Shown here piece by piece: positions 8,981-17,761 of a stretch of 64,000 nt of DNA. The stretch spans positions 1 through 64,000 of the forward strand of contig NZ_JAMKCQ010000002.1 of NCBI RefSeq assembly GCF_024169515.1. The letters run 5' to 3'. The notes under the pieces were generated by a model, which saw only the letters and a list, made by a program, of their open reading frames with translations, searched no databases and was not told the DNA's origin. Both the position numbers and the translations under genes were made by a program. The DNA is from Erwinia aphidicola. Its GTDB lineage: Bacteria; Pseudomonadota; Gammaproteobacteria; Enterobacterales; Enterobacteriaceae. Within the stretch, counting starts at the first letter, position 1. Each line of letters starts with the position of its first letter.

Positions 8981-9229
8981 ATGACCGGATATGACCTCCG
9001 ACTGTGGCGAAAAGGCCTGGGCTGGAGCCGCGACCGCGCGGCGGAGGAGCTGGGCGTCTGCCTGCGGGCCTACAAGGATTACGAAAACGCGGACCGGGTG
9101 AAGCGGGCGATTGAGCTTGCCACCGTCGCGCTGGCGCTGGGCGACCTGCTGCCGGTGTTTGAAAAAAAAACGACCAGCAAGCGGACCATACTGGATCTGC
9201 TGCAGGCGATGACGGCGGATGTTAGGTAA
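8981..9229 (+). CDS. HTH (XRE-like) transcriptional regulator
   Basis: An 82-residue helix-turn-helix protein (LRLWRKGLGWSRDRAAEELG, then CLRAYKDYENADRVKRAIEL). The ATG at 8981 has AAGGA upstream; the frame from 8927 lacks a ribosome site and would run through the operators. The two AAGTGCA palindromes just upstream are the obvious binding sites, indicating autoregulation. It may also act on the divergent DUF1419 side. Similar small HTH genes are common on enterobacterial plasmids. Confidence 0.75.
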   Translation: MTGYDLRLWRKGLGWSRDRAAEELGVCLRAYKDYENADRVKRAIELATVALALGDLLPVFEKKTTSKRTILDLLQAMTADVR

Positions 9230-9300
9230 GTTCTACTTTTCTGCACGGCGGTCAATTAGCGGAACTCTGGCTGGCTCCCTGTAATTCCAGTTTCGGACAT

Positions 9301-9735
9301 TCAGAGAAGATATCCCTGCTTGCGCATGCTATTTAATGTCCCCGCCTCGGCAAAAACCATGCCGGTGCTTAACAGTTCAAATCCGTGACGCCTATAGAAA
9401 CCTGTCTTGTCGACGACGGAATAAATGAAGGTTTTACCAAACGGCGCTAAGTCGGTGCAAATGACCTTCATCAGCTGATCCCCATACCCCTTTCCCTGTC
9501 GTTCAGGCGTCACAACAACATCCGAAAGATAGCTGCTCCAGGTCAAATCGCTTATTGCTCTGGCGGCACCAACTAATTTTTCATTTTCATATCCAAACCA
9601 ACAGAATGTGCTGTTACGGAACGCCTGCTCCAACATTTTCTCATCCCGTTGATTCAGTCCAGCTGAAGAAAACATTGCAGCTAATTCCTGCCAGTTAATC
9701 TCATTAAGGAGATCTTTACCCTTTATTTGAATCAT
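9301..9735 (-). CDS. GNAT-family N-acetyltransferase
   Basis: A 144-residue single-domain GNAT. The acetyl-CoA loop RQGKGYG follows a beta strand (YLSDVVVTPE), and the C-terminal half has VDKTGFYRRHGFEL, typical of the family. The N-terminal 35 residues are less conserved. The substrate cannot be inferred. It has its own start with a GGAAAG-like ribosome site and lies alone between the HTH gene and the ardB cluster. It could be a GNAT toxin, but no DUF1778-type antitoxin is adjacent. Confidence 0.8.
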   Translation of the reverse strand: MIQIKGKDLLNEINWQELAAMFSSAGLNQRDEKMLEQAFRNSTFCWFGYENEKLVGAARAISDLTWSSYLSDVVVTPERQGKGYGDQLMKVICTDLAPFGKTFIYSVVDKTGFYRRHGFELLSTGMVFAEAGTLNSMRKQGYLL

Positions 9736-9879
9736 ATCTTTCCTCCACCATATCTGACACGGTCCGCTGGAAGACTACAACTCCCGGTAAATATATTAAA
9801 GGCGAAAAGGCACTGGACCTGCAGACGACGGACTGAATTCCCCGCGTTCGACGCGCGGGGAGTTCAGCAGGCCGATGAT

Positions 9880-10170
9880 TCAGCCGTCGTCTACGGCCTC
9901 ATCCCCGTAGTGCATGGCCGCCACGCGGATGATAGCCGCGAAATCGGTCTCCAGGCTGTCGCACAGGTGCATCAGGTCCGTGACCAGATCCACCATCATG
10001 GTATCGGCTGACTCGCCGCTGTGTTCAAGCCCGGCCTGCCTGGCAAACACGCCCAGCACTTCCGCCGCCAGTGCGGCGCGATCGTTGTTGTCGGCGTCAG
10101 CGCCCGCCTCATAGCTGCCTGCCTTTGCCACCACCGCCAGCGACTCCATGCCCGTTTTTTTCTGCGTCAT
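9880..10170 (-). CDS. plasmid hypothetical protein, coupled to upstream gene
   Basis: A 96-residue acidic protein (about MTQKKTGMESLAVVAK; SADTMMVDLVTDLMHLCD; FAAIIRVAAMHYGDEA). The ATG overlaps the stop of the upstream gene (ATGA arrangement), so they are translationally coupled. No recognised domain. It is part of the ardB-linked minus-strand operon 10865-9880, a setting typical of plasmid maintenance or anti-defence cargo. Confidence 0.6.
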   Translation of the reverse strand: MTQKKTGMESLAVVAKAGSYEAGADADNNDRAALAAEVLGVFARQAGLEHSGESADTMMVDLVTDLMHLCDSLETDFAAIIRVAAMHYGDEAVDDG

Positions 10171-10370
10171 TTCGTCCGCTCCCCGTTACCGCCGCCCGCG
10201 CATTCCCCGGCCATTTTCAGCGCGGCCACAACGCACGGCAGCAGCATGTCCGAACTCGTCCCCTCTTCGGGGCTGTCAAATACCAGATCGCTCTCCATCC
10301 GGATATTGTCCTCCAGCCAGAGGGCCAGAATCTCCAGCCCCTGCTCCATCGTCAGCGATTTTTCTGTCAT
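10167..10370 (-). CDS. small acidic plasmid protein
   Basis: 67 residues from the ATG at 10370 (MTEKSLTMEQGLEILALWLE...), chosen because the longer frame runs into the ardB stop region and lacks a ribosome site; GGAGACGCTGAG precedes this ATG. Acidic and helical, no known domain. It lies 51 bp downstream of ardB and overlaps the next gene by 4 nt, so the three genes form one operon. Confidence 0.55.
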   Translation of the reverse strand: MTEKSLTMEQGLEILALWLEDNIRMESDLVFDSPEEGTSSDMLLPCVVAALKMAGECAGGGNGERTK

Positions 10371-10421
10371 CTCAGCGTCTCCGGCTAAGGGTCCGGGCCA
10401 TTCGCCCGGACGGGTCAGCAT

Positions 10422-10865
10422 TCAGTCAATGGCCCGGCAAATCAGCGCGGCTTCCGCGTGCTGGCTGGCAAAGTCGCGCAGGCTGTCATATTTCTGCTGT
10501 AAATACGTCAGCCCCGGATGAGACTGACTGCGGTGGTATATTTCCCAGATACCCCCGTTAAGGGCGTACAGCGTGGCGGTGATCCCCACGGCCTCTGCGG
10601 TCATCAGCCCTTCAAAGCCGTTCGCCACGGTCACGCTCAGCGAGCCGTCCAGTACCGGAGCCAGAAATCCGGTGTTGTTATCCGTGTGGTAACACGCCCA
10701 CTTCGCGCCGATATAGCCCTGACAGTGCGTATTCACCCAGCGGTACACGCAGAATTCTCCGCTTATGGGGCCAAACAGCCAGGGAAAGAACTGCTTATGC
10801 TTACTCTTATGTACCGCTTTGTGCGCAATCAGCTGGCCTGCTTCGGGTGGGGTCGTGCTGTTCAT
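10422..10865 (-). CDS. ardB: ArdB/KlcA-family antirestriction protein
   Basis: 147 residues with the ArdB signature along its length: FFPWLFG, EFCVYRWVNTHCQGYIGAKW, GFLAPVLDGSLSVTVANGFEG, MTAEAVGITATLYAL, YDSLRDFASQHAEAALICRAID. ArdB proteins protect incoming plasmid DNA from type I restriction without being DNA mimics. The ATG at 10865 has AGGAGG at good spacing; a second ATG directly upstream (10868) is too close to it. It is in the leading region, transcribed toward oriT, with a repeat-rich GC leader upstream. Confidence 0.85.
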   Translation of the reverse strand: MNSTTPPEAGQLIAHKAVHKSKHKQFFPWLFGPISGEFCVYRWVNTHCQGYIGAKWACYHTDNNTGFLAPVLDGSLSVTVANGFEGLMTAEAVGITATLYALNGGIWEIYHRSQSHPGLTYLQQKYDSLRDFASQHAEAALICRAID

Positions 10866-10882
10866 CATTGCCTCCTGTGACG

Positions 10883-11196
10883 TCTTTCTGGCGTTCCCTT
10901 TTCGGGTCCGCCGCTGCGGGGAGCCCTGCTCCGTGACACGGCTACCGGTCCGGGGTATCAGGCGGCATGTCGGGAGCGGCACCGCAGGCCGCAGCGCAAG
11001 CGAACGACCGCAGGAAGTGAGTGCGAACGGGAGAGGATGACGGGCGTAAGCCGGACTCTCGACAGGACGTCGCCCCGGGCCAGGGTACGTCACGGAGAAA
11101 GGGATCCCGTGCGAACACGGAAGTAAGGGAGCGGCAGAAACCGCCCTGCCATCCTCAGCGCCCGCCGCAGGCGGGCAGTGAAAGCCGCGCAGCCGG
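10883..11196 (-). promoter_or_regulatory. repeat-rich leader upstream of ardB
   Basis: It carries three repeat types shared with other leading-region leaders: CTTTCTGGCGTTCCCTTT (10883-10904), the GGCCGCAGCGCAAGCGAA block (10982-11038, near-identical to 7228-7283), and the CCTCAGCG/CAGTGAAAG hairpin element (11153-11196). It is not coding on the available evidence. Candidate single-strand promoter or leader (inference). Confidence 0.45.
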
Positions 11197-11350
11197 TACG
11201 CCAGTTGCAGGTGTTAACTGCGATGAAAGAATGACCAGAAAGTAGCTTGCCCTGCTGAGCGGCAATTCTGGTAATGCCGTTTTTAACCAAGATATGCTAA
11301 AAATACTCACTATGGATTAGGGGATGTAGTTACACGGAAAGGAGTTAAGG

Positions 11351-12052
11351 ATGAGCAAACGCACTGACATTCTGGATGGTCGGCAAAGTCACCTGAGATA
11401 TGGCCTGATTTATACTGAGGTGCTGGGCTGGATAGACCTTGGCCACGCACAGGGCACTGATATACGGAAACTACTCACTGCAATTAACGCAGGGGAATCA
11501 GGAAGGCAGGACCGCTATGACGTTAGCTATTCCCAGTCAATGGTCGATCCCACCCGCACCATTAAGATGGGTAAATTCATTACGTGGCGCATTAAACGTG
11601 GCCGTTCATACGCCGAACGTAACAGCATCGCGCTTGGCATGATGATGTCATTAGCCCGTAAGTTTGAAGGGCTACAGGCGTCCGTTCCTCTCAATTTTGC
11701 CACCGACAGCGGATTTAGCGGGGAAGATCTCGTATCCGACCTTCTTGGCTTTTACCGCGTCGTATCCATTAGTAATCCCTTTCAGATGCTACGGCCCGTG
11801 AGTAAAGAGGAAGCGCTGAAGCGCTGGGATTACTATGGCAGGATTGGCTCATGGAAAAATGACACATTTTCACCACTGCTGTTCCCGGACCCTGAAAAAT
11901 TCCCACACCTGTCACCACGCCGGGGCGCGTTGCCAAATTTCATGCAAACCATCAGGCCATGGAACGACTTCCGCTCTGGCTTAGTCGGTATCGCTTCAGC
12001 GGATGGATCTTACATCGACCACGCAAAAGAAGGATCTTTACCCTATGCGTAA
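11351..12052 (+). CDS. hypothetical protein, 233 residues
   Basis: A complete ORF with an AAAGGAGT ribosome site 6 nt before the ATG. Conserved-looking blocks include HLRYGLIYTEVLGWIDLGHA, SGEDLVSDLLGFYRVV and KRWDYYGRIGSWKN. There is no clear signal peptide and no catalytic motif I can name. The gene overlaps the start of the next gene by 8 nt, so the pair is coupled. Codon use is ordinary for the backbone. I have seen similar enterobacterial hypotheticals but cannot give a function. Confidence 0.7.
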   Translation: MSKRTDILDGRQSHLRYGLIYTEVLGWIDLGHAQGTDIRKLLTAINAGESGRQDRYDVSYSQSMVDPTRTIKMGKFITWRIKRGRSYAERNSIALGMMMSLARKFEGLQASVPLNFATDSGFSGEDLVSDLLGFYRVVSISNPFQMLRPVSKEEALKRWDYYGRIGSWKNDTFSPLLFPDPEKFPHLSPRRGALPNFMQTIRPWNDFRSGLVGIASADGSYIDHAKEGSLPYA

Positions 12053-12470
12053 ATCGCTCAAGATTGCCAGTATCACCATTGTTATCGGAATCGCAGCACT
12101 GGCTTTTGCCAGACCCTGGATTGAGATGGAGTTTGCAGGCAGCGCCCATTACACGCAGCAGGATAGTCGGGAATATAATTTCTACACTCCCGAAGTGTTG
12201 AAGAAAATGCCGCGCATTTCTGAGCGGTATGATTTCGATTTTGCCAACGTGACCGGTCCGGCCAGCCATGTCTATGCCGTGAAGTTTTATGACAGCAAAG
12301 ACACGGACGAAATTAATAAATACTTATCTTCATCTGGCTACCAGAAGCAGGGCGACTGTGACGAAGATACCTTGTGCTGGAAGGGGGCAGATCCGCAGGA
12401 AACGATATATGTCGGCAGTCTGAAAGGAGAAAACACGGTTATTGTTCAGGTCGTGTACGACTTCACATAG
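12045..12470 (+). CDS. membrane-anchored or exported hypothetical protein
   Basis: 141 residues from the ATG at 12045, which lies inside the 3' end of the preceding gene. The N-terminus MRKSLKIASITIVIGIAALAF is a signal anchor or uncleaved signal peptide. The rest is a small polar domain with two Cys close together (CDEDTLCW), consistent with a periplasmic disulfide. With 11351-12052 it forms a two-gene unit, possibly cell-envelope related. No known family recognised. Confidence 0.65.
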   Translation: MRKSLKIASITIVIGIAALAFARPWIEMEFAGSAHYTQQDSREYNFYTPEVLKKMPRISERYDFDFANVTGPASHVYAVKFYDSKDTDEINKYLSSSGYQKQGDCDEDTLCWKGADPQETIYVGSLKGENTVIVQVVYDFT

Positions 12471-12601
12471 CGGGCGCAGGACGAACGGTCCAGGTCTTAG
12501 TTGCAGTTGAAAAGGGGCATCGGGCGGTTTAATCCTGAGAGCCTTACGCAGCAAAAACAGAAGCAGCATCATTGTTCGATATCAAGATGCCCTGCTGTCA
12601 T

Positions 12602-12889
12602 TCAGAGAATACGTTTGACAGCTTCAGTATAAACGTCTGAACGTTCTCTTTTCCCTACGGAAACAACAAATACAACAACCTTTTCATCAATGACCTGGTA
12701 AACAAGCCGAAAGCCTGATGACCTGAGTTTTATCTTGTAACAGTCAGGCATTCCGCGGAGCTTGTTCGCTTCAATCCGTGGCGACTCAAGCACTTCAGCA
12801 AGCTTCTTTTTAAGTTGTTCACGTACCGTCGAGCCAAGCTTTCGCCATTCCTTTAGTGCCCGCTCGTCAAAATCCAGAAAATACGCCAT
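12602..12889 (-). CDS. relE: RelE-family toxin
   Basis: A 95-residue RelE/ParE-fold toxin: FDERALKEWRKLG, then PRIEANKLRGMPDCYKIKLRSSGFRLVYQV and VFVVSVGKRERSDVYTEA, the canonical RelE order with C-terminal Lys/Arg/Tyr. RelE toxins cleave mRNA in the ribosomal A site. Its ATG shares one base with the antitoxin stop (TGATG), the usual coupled arrangement. It acts as a post-segregational stability module. Confidence 0.9.
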   Translation of the reverse strand: MAYFLDFDERALKEWRKLGSTVREQLKKKLAEVLESPRIEANKLRGMPDCYKIKLRSSGFRLVYQVIDEKVVVFVVSVGKRERSDVYTEAVKRIL

Positions 12890-13128
12890 CAGAGATCAGC
12901 TAGCGTCACGCGTACTGGCTTAGGATTGCGAAGACGCTCTTTCACTATCTCCACAAGTTCAGCATCTTCATCACTCAAGAGGGTCTGTTTGAACGGCAAA
13001 CGTTCATTTTCCGCGATATACTCAAGCATAAGGCGAAGTGCCTCTGAGGGTGTTACCCCCATTTTTTCAAGAGCAGCGTAAGAACGGGCTTTAAGTTCAT
13101 CGTCGATGCGTAAATTGATGCTACCCAT
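12889..13128 (-). CDS. relB: RelB/DinJ-family antitoxin
   Basis: 79 residues from the ATG at 13128 (MGSINLRIDDELKARSYAAL), the ribbon-helix-helix N-terminus of RelB/DinJ antitoxins, followed by VTPSEALRLMLEYIAENERLPF and an acidic C-terminal toxin-wrapping tail. GAGG is upstream of this ATG; the ORF can be extended to 13152, but that would disrupt the ribosome site and is unlikely. It represses its own operon, probably through the inverted repeat at 13140-13165. Confidence 0.9.
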   Translation of the reverse strand: MGSINLRIDDELKARSYAALEKMGVTPSEALRLMLEYIAENERLPFKQTLLSDEDAELVEIVKERLRNPKPVRVTLADL

Positions 13129-13139
13129 ATGGAATACCT

Positions 13140-13165
13140 CTTGTAAATACAAATGTCATTACAAG
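13140..13165. promoter_or_regulatory. candidate RelB operator
   Basis: The inverted repeat CTTGTAA-N12-TTACAAG lies just 5' of the antitoxin gene and spans its ribosome-site/promoter region, as expected for RelB autoregulation. Confidence 0.55.
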
Positions 13166-13530
13166 TATTGCACCACCGAATGCATATGGCAAGACACGTC
13201 GACCTGTTCCCATTATCAGATACAACCGTCAGTTAGACATGTCGCGATCGTATTGTGAACTTAATGCCCCGCTTTTAGCTGACCACAACAGATGACGCCC
13301 ATCTGCAACACGCGATGATAATTAACGGCCTCCCGCGCCCGCATTGCATCCTGCTGCCGAAGTGTTTTCACCGTATGCAGCTGTCAGCGCTGACCGATCC
13401 CCTGACAGGAGCCAGCCCGTCAGCTTCCCATTCCCCCTCCTCACGCTCATTATTTGTCTGTAAAGTCACAGGCGGGGGGTCATCAGGGCGGAAGCTGCAC
13501 ACGCATGATACGCCTGCCCCCTTCATTCCG

Positions 13531-15228
13531 TTATTCCGGGCGGTATGCCACCAGGCGCACCACCGACACGCCTGCCCCGGCAAATTCACCGTGATGCGGC
13601 TCTGACCAGCTGCAGTCCCAGCCCGGCAGCAACCCTCTTCTGTCGCTGCCTGCGGGCAGAATGGCCCCGATACGGCCACCGGCGCGGACCAGTTCAGCGG
13701 CGGCGTTGAGGTGCGCAACGGCACGCCCCTCGCTGAATGGCGGATTCATCATCACCACGTCGAAGCGCTCCGCCGTGCGTTCTGCCCACGCCAGAAAATC
13801 GGCATTTATCACCCGGTGCCCTTTTGCCTCCAGCACGCGGCAGTGCAGCGGTGAAATCTCTACACAGGTTGTCTGAGCCTTTGGCATCTGGTCTGCAAGA
13901 CCGCCCATACCCGCGCTTGGCTCAAGGCACGTCTCTCCCGCCCTGATGGCCACATCGTCAGCCAGCTGCGCGGCCAGCCCTTCCGGGGTCGGATAATACT
14001 GGTGGGTCTTCACGTCCGGCACCGCGCCACAAAGCTGGATGTCTTCGATGGCGGTTGTCGGATCGTAATCAAACTCATACCAGACCAGCGCGTTAACGTT
14101 CATGCGAACCCCGCCGAGACTCATCAGGACGTGCTCAGCCTCTTTACGGGCGGCGGTATCCGCACCGGATACTGATGCAAAGCGGCGGTTATAAGGGTTG
14201 GTTGTCACCGGCCCGCGTAGCTCTTCCCAGCGCTCATAGCGGTAAGGCTGATGGCGCAGGGCTTCCAGTTCGGACAGCTGCGTCAGCACGCTGAAGGGCA
14301 GCAGTTTCGACGTCAGCTCCACCGTTTTTGATTTTGCCCGTGGCTTCCGGCGATGTTCAGCGGGGATAGCGAAGGGATGAAGGAAGGCCAGAATGTCATT
14401 GAGACGCCAGGCCATCTCTGGATGGATCTCAAGATGGACGGTGCCCTTGAGGAAAACCTTCACGCGCAGTGCGCCACCGTCGAGCGTCACCCACTCACCC
14501 GCGCGGCGACGGGCAATGTTCAGCGCCTTATCGGTTGTACGCAGCCCCTGTGCGTCGCGGCCCATAAACTTTGCAATCACCTTGCGCAGATCGTCAACGT
14601 AGCCGCTGCGCTCATGGTCCAGCGAATTCCACTCGTTGAACACGCGGGCGATGATCATGCGCTTGCCAAATCCTTCCGGGCGGTTAGTGATATGCTCCCC
14701 CGACAGGCTGCGAAAAATGCCATCGACGCGCTCGGAGAAGAATTTTTGACGGGAGAAAAGGAGTTCATGCAGCGTGGCCCTGACGGTGGCTTCGTCAAAA
14801 TCCGGCGCTTTCATCTCACTGATCTGGTCGTTCCACTCGTTCCTTCGTTCGTTGGGCATGTATTCGTAAACGTCAGTCAGCGCCAGCGCGCTGGCCCAGT
14901 ATTCCGCATTCAGCGAGGCAACCGCCCCTTGCAGCTCGAAAATTTTTTCCACGGGCATTATGTAGCCCCGCTGGCCGTGGTGATTGCCCCTGATAAAGTA
15001 GCTGACGGCCTGAGCATTCACCCCTTCACTGACCACGTCAGCAATATTTGTCAGCGTTGAGCGCATCTGCGTATAGCAGCTGACCAGGTTATCGACCAGG
15101 TCAGCCGACACGGGCGCAAAAAACACGTCGCCGACAAGTTCCCCCGCCGGATTTACGCTGTCATTGCCGTTAAAAGTGGATGATTCTTGAGTTTTCTGTG
15201 CTGCGAGGTTGACGTTGTGCTGTGACAT
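13531..15228 (-). CDS. DUF4942 protein with C-terminal DNA methyltransferase domain
   Basis: 565 residues from the ATG at 15228 (MSQHNVNL; GGGAGAA upstream). The longer frame to 15387 translates GC-rich leader DNA and is rejected. The N-terminal two thirds is DUF4942-like. The C-terminal part is a class I methyltransferase: SAM motif LEPSAGMGGLA and catalytic motif MNPPF, the N6-adenine type, with HYYPTPEGLAAQLADD-like lead-in. It is typical of plasmid leading regions and integrative elements, where such proteins may protect incoming DNA from restriction. It is transcribed toward oriT like DUF932, DUF1419 and ardB. Confidence 0.8.
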   Translation of the reverse strand: MSQHNVNLAAQKTQESSTFNGNDSVNPAGELVGDVFFAPVSADLVDNLVSCYTQMRSTLTNIADVVSEGVNAQAVSYFIRGNHHGQRGYIMPVEKIFELQGAVASLNAEYWASALALTDVYEYMPNERRNEWNDQISEMKAPDFDEATVRATLHELLFSRQKFFSERVDGIFRSLSGEHITNRPEGFGKRMIIARVFNEWNSLDHERSGYVDDLRKVIAKFMGRDAQGLRTTDKALNIARRRAGEWVTLDGGALRVKVFLKGTVHLEIHPEMAWRLNDILAFLHPFAIPAEHRRKPRAKSKTVELTSKLLPFSVLTQLSELEALRHQPYRYERWEELRGPVTTNPYNRRFASVSGADTAARKEAEHVLMSLGGVRMNVNALVWYEFDYDPTTAIEDIQLCGAVPDVKTHQYYPTPEGLAAQLADDVAIRAGETCLEPSAGMGGLADQMPKAQTTCVEISPLHCRVLEAKGHRVINADFLAWAERTAERFDVVMMNPPFSEGRAVAHLNAAAELVRAGGRIGAILPAGSDRRGLLPGWDCSWSEPHHGEFAGAGVSVVRLVAYRPE

Positions 15229-15964
15229 GTTTGTTCTCCCGTTGTGGTGATAAGTGATGATTCTTTGAGATCCAGCGCCGCAGAGAGCAGAACGACCACT
15301 CGGGGATAAGGCGGGATGCAGGGGAAACGGCAAGGCCGCAGCCCGAAGGGATCGGGAGCAGCCGTTAAGCGGGAGCGGCCCTTGCATCGCGTCCCCCGCG
15401 TGGGAAATTTCTGCGCGGCGGGGGAACTCAGCAGAACATCAGTCATGCCGGGAGTGAACGGGGCACGCCCCCGGGACGGCGTTAACGCCGTCCGGTCCTC
15501 AGCGGCCACGTCAGTGGCCAGTGAAAGGCGCCGGCAGCGGCCGGCTGCGGGGGTTGGCCTGGACTTTGCCATCAGACCCTAGCCGCCAGGCACGAAACGC
15601 GTCCTTTTGCGGTTCGGCGGAGACTGGCGACCGCGAGCGGACGCCCTGGCGAAGTAGGGCTCGACGACCCGCCCGGAACGGGTGGCGAGCAGAAGGGGGC
15701 CAGATTCAGTGGGTAAGCGCCTTTGTCGTTCCACAGCTGCTATCACCGACAGGCAAAAAGCAGCGTGGCGAACGTGCTAAACAGCGTCCTGCAGGAAGGC
15801 AGCACGACAACACTGATGGGCAGAAATAATGGGGGAATTCGGGATCGCAGACGGGTTCAGAAGGTTCTGTGGCGCGGCGAAGTGAAAAGCGAAGTGGAAG
15901 CAGTGAAAGAAGAGGAATGCGTTAATGAAGCCGCCCGGAGGCGGCGTCACCCGTTACACGTCAC
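15229..15964. other. GC-rich non-coding leader with a shared repeat
   Basis: No gene is supported. It contains the third copy of the CCTCAGCGGCC/GGCCAGTGAAAG hairpin element (15497-15540) found upstream of DUF1419 and ardB. The remainder is GC-rich with a gradual drop in GC after 15.7 kb. It probably contains the promoter of the DUF4942 gene. Confidence 0.4.
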
Positions 15965-16084
15965 TCAGCGGCTGATTGTGACCTGGGAGTGAATCGTGGT
16001 CTTAACAGACCACCCGTCACTTCCGGGATGCATCACACTCAGGGCCAGGAGAAGCGCAATCAGTACAGTAGATTGTCGGTTCAT
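15965..16084 (-). CDS. possible 39-residue hydrophobic peptide
   Basis: A short ORF starting MNRQSTVLIALLLALSVM, with a hydrophobic N-terminal helix and a polar tail. It has only a weak ribosome site (GGGAAC). The shape recalls small membrane peptides or a signal peptide, but no known type I toxin motif is present. Low confidence. Confidence 0.25.
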   Translation of the reverse strand: MNRQSTVLIALLLALSVMHPGSDGWSVKTTIHSQVTISR

Positions 16085-16143
16085 CGTCGTTCCCACAAGA
16101 ACCCGCTCCTGATGGCCGCACCGGCAGAACATCAGGTTACTGA

Positions 16144-16366
16144 CAACAAGGAGTAGTTGTCTGTGAAGCGGGGATTAGCATTGGCCGTTCCAGCATCACC
16201 GGTTCCAGGCTGAGAATCCTGGCGGTACGACCGTAAAAATCACAAAATAGAATCGCAGAATAGTAAGGCTGTTTTTTTGCGCCCTAAAAACCATGCAAAC
16301 AAAATTGTTGAATCTGCATAATGTGCACGTATACTCATTTTCAGGAGTAGTTGTCTGTGAAGCGAT
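16144..16366 (+). repeat. direct repeat of a 22-bp translation-start-like element
   Basis: AGGAGTAGTTGTCTGTGAAG occurs at about 16153-16172 and again at about 16343-16362. Each copy has an AGGAG motif, then GTG-AAG-CG, opening short frames of 16 and 29 codons. The first copy sits in a GACAAC-N8-GTTGTC stem-loop. It may be a duplicated leader or small-peptide start region. Confidence 0.4.
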
Positions 16367-16464
16367 CGCAAAATCGCTTTCAGCGCCTGGAATACTTCAG
16401 CCTGAGAACCGGAGTTTTCCCAAGAGAGGCATTTCCTGAACAGTGATGCCACTCTTTTACAAGA

Positions 16465-16488
16465 AACCGCTTAATTGCGGTTTTTTTT
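16465..16488 (+). terminator. intrinsic terminator
   Basis: AACCGC-N6-GCGGTT is followed by eight T residues, ending a plus-strand transcript that would include the repeat at 16343. No large gene precedes it, so a small RNA or short peptide transcript may end here. Between 16490 and 17028 I see no supported gene. Confidence 0.7.
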
Positions 16489-17028
16489 GTTTCTGCGCTT
16501 TAACCCCTACCACCTGAAATCACTGAAAAAATCAGCCTTCCGTTCTGTACGCCTATCCTAGATATAGTGCTTCTGAGATGCAACCATACAACATATAGGA
16601 TTTTCAGATTTCGTAGTCCACCCCGCCCGCAGCCCTTATAAACCGGGGCTTTGGTTAGATCGAAAACTTTATCAGACAATGAAAAAGCCCGCAGCTTTTG
16701 GCTGGCCAGCATAAGCTATCACCTGACGTGTTGACCTTCCAGACTTACAAGATTACCCGCCCCTGTATTCTTGATACCTTCGTGCTGAAAGAAGCCTGAC
16801 GGCCTGCTGCCCCGAAAAGTAACGCACAAAAGGTGTCACCCCCCGTTCACAATTTTCCTGTTGATTACCCGCATCTGCCGGGAACGCTTCACGGCTCCTG
16901 ACGCGAATACATCAGGAAGCAGGTTACTCACGTTCATGATCCCTATAGAATTTACCTCCCCGCAGTCAGGGGAAAACGTCCCGGGGACAGATTACCGGGC
17001 AGATCATCAATCAGTGGAGGTTAAGCCT

Positions 17029-17103
17029 ATGGCTTACGAGAATCCGGAACAATTTTCAGGAGATAAAATCGATGACAGGAGTAAAACACGACGACGACGC
17101 TAG
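17029..17103 (+). CDS. 24-residue leader ORF overlapping the RES gene
   Basis: ATG at 17029 with a strong GGAGG site 8 nt upstream. It encodes MAYENPEQFSGDKIDDRSK followed by TRRRRR-like basic residues (CGA CGA CGA CGC) and a TAG at 17101. It overlaps the start of the RES-domain gene in another frame. It may be a translational-coupling leader whose run of rare CGA codons could slow ribosomes. Confidence 0.45.
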   Translation: MAYENPEQFSGDKIDDRSKTRRRR

Positions 17104-17752
17104 TCTGGCCATCGGTCAGGAATCCAGCCCGGAGCAGTCCGCTCGGGACACCGTGACGCTTGTAAAAATCAACGCGCTGACAGACACAGTGCTGAGATCA
17201 TGCAGCAGTCCCCTTCCTGCAGGCAGCAGTATGTATCGACTGCAGGAGGGCGAACATGGCGGTAACAGCGCCTTTTTCAATCGTAACGGCTCGGATACGC
17301 GTTACGGACTGTCGGACGGAGAGAACGGGACGATGTACGCGGCCGTTCAGCCCCGCACTGCGATGAAAGAGGTGTTTCAGAAGAGCAAGGGCATGACCGA
17401 GTCCGATCTTGAACGCTACGTCATGGGTAGCCTGGTGACAGAGAGAGAGATCAGGCTACTGCAGACGTCACAGCTGGTCATGAAAACGGACGTCACGCTC
17501 CATGAGCTGACCACCGCATCCAGACAGGTGACGCAGGCGCTGGCAACGCAGGCGCACGCGGCGGGACTTAACGGCATCGAGTTCGCGTCCAACGTGACCA
17601 CAGAAACGTGTTACGCGCTCTGGCATGATGCCCCCGGCGGCAGCGGCATGGCCAGGACGCAGGCTCAGGTCCGTCTCAGCGAGTTTGAGCATCAGGGCAG
17701 AGACGCGGCGGAAATTATGACGTACGAACTGGGCATTCCGGTAGAAGAGTAA
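17072..17752 (+). CDS. RES-domain protein (NAD+ phosphorylase-like toxin)
   Basis: 226 residues with RES-type landmarks in order: Arg in MYRLQEG (R56), Arg in TRYGLSDG (R77), MYAAVQPRTAMKEVF with Glu at about 100, and the Ser motif GIEFASNVTTETC (S173) near the end. RES toxins degrade NAD+ by phosphorolysis. The first 45 residues are an extra charged, probably disordered extension. AGGAG precedes the ATG at 17072, inside the leader ORF. The next gene is convergent and encodes an HTH protein that could be the antitoxin, unlike the usual antitoxin-toxin operon order. Activity is inferred. Confidence 0.65.
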   Translation: MTGVKHDDDASLAIGQESSPEQSARDTVTLVKINALTDTVLRSCSSPLPAGSSMYRLQEGEHGGNSAFFNRNGSDTRYGLSDGENGTMYAAVQPRTAMKEVFQKSKGMTESDLERYVMGSLVTEREIRLLQTSQLVMKTDVTLHELTTASRQVTQALATQAHAAGLNGIEFASNVTTETCYALWHDAPGGSGMARTQAQVRLSEFEHQGRDAAEIMTYELGIPVEE

Positions 17753-17761
17753 AACGTACTA

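Noticed and set aside
10422..11093. Longer 223-residue version of the ArdB protein
   Set aside because: The extra 76 residues translate repeat-rich leader DNA; AGGAGG lies just before the internal ATG at 10865.
16500..16712. 70-residue minus-strand ORF
   Set aside because: No ribosome site, unremarkable composition, overlaps a terminator region.
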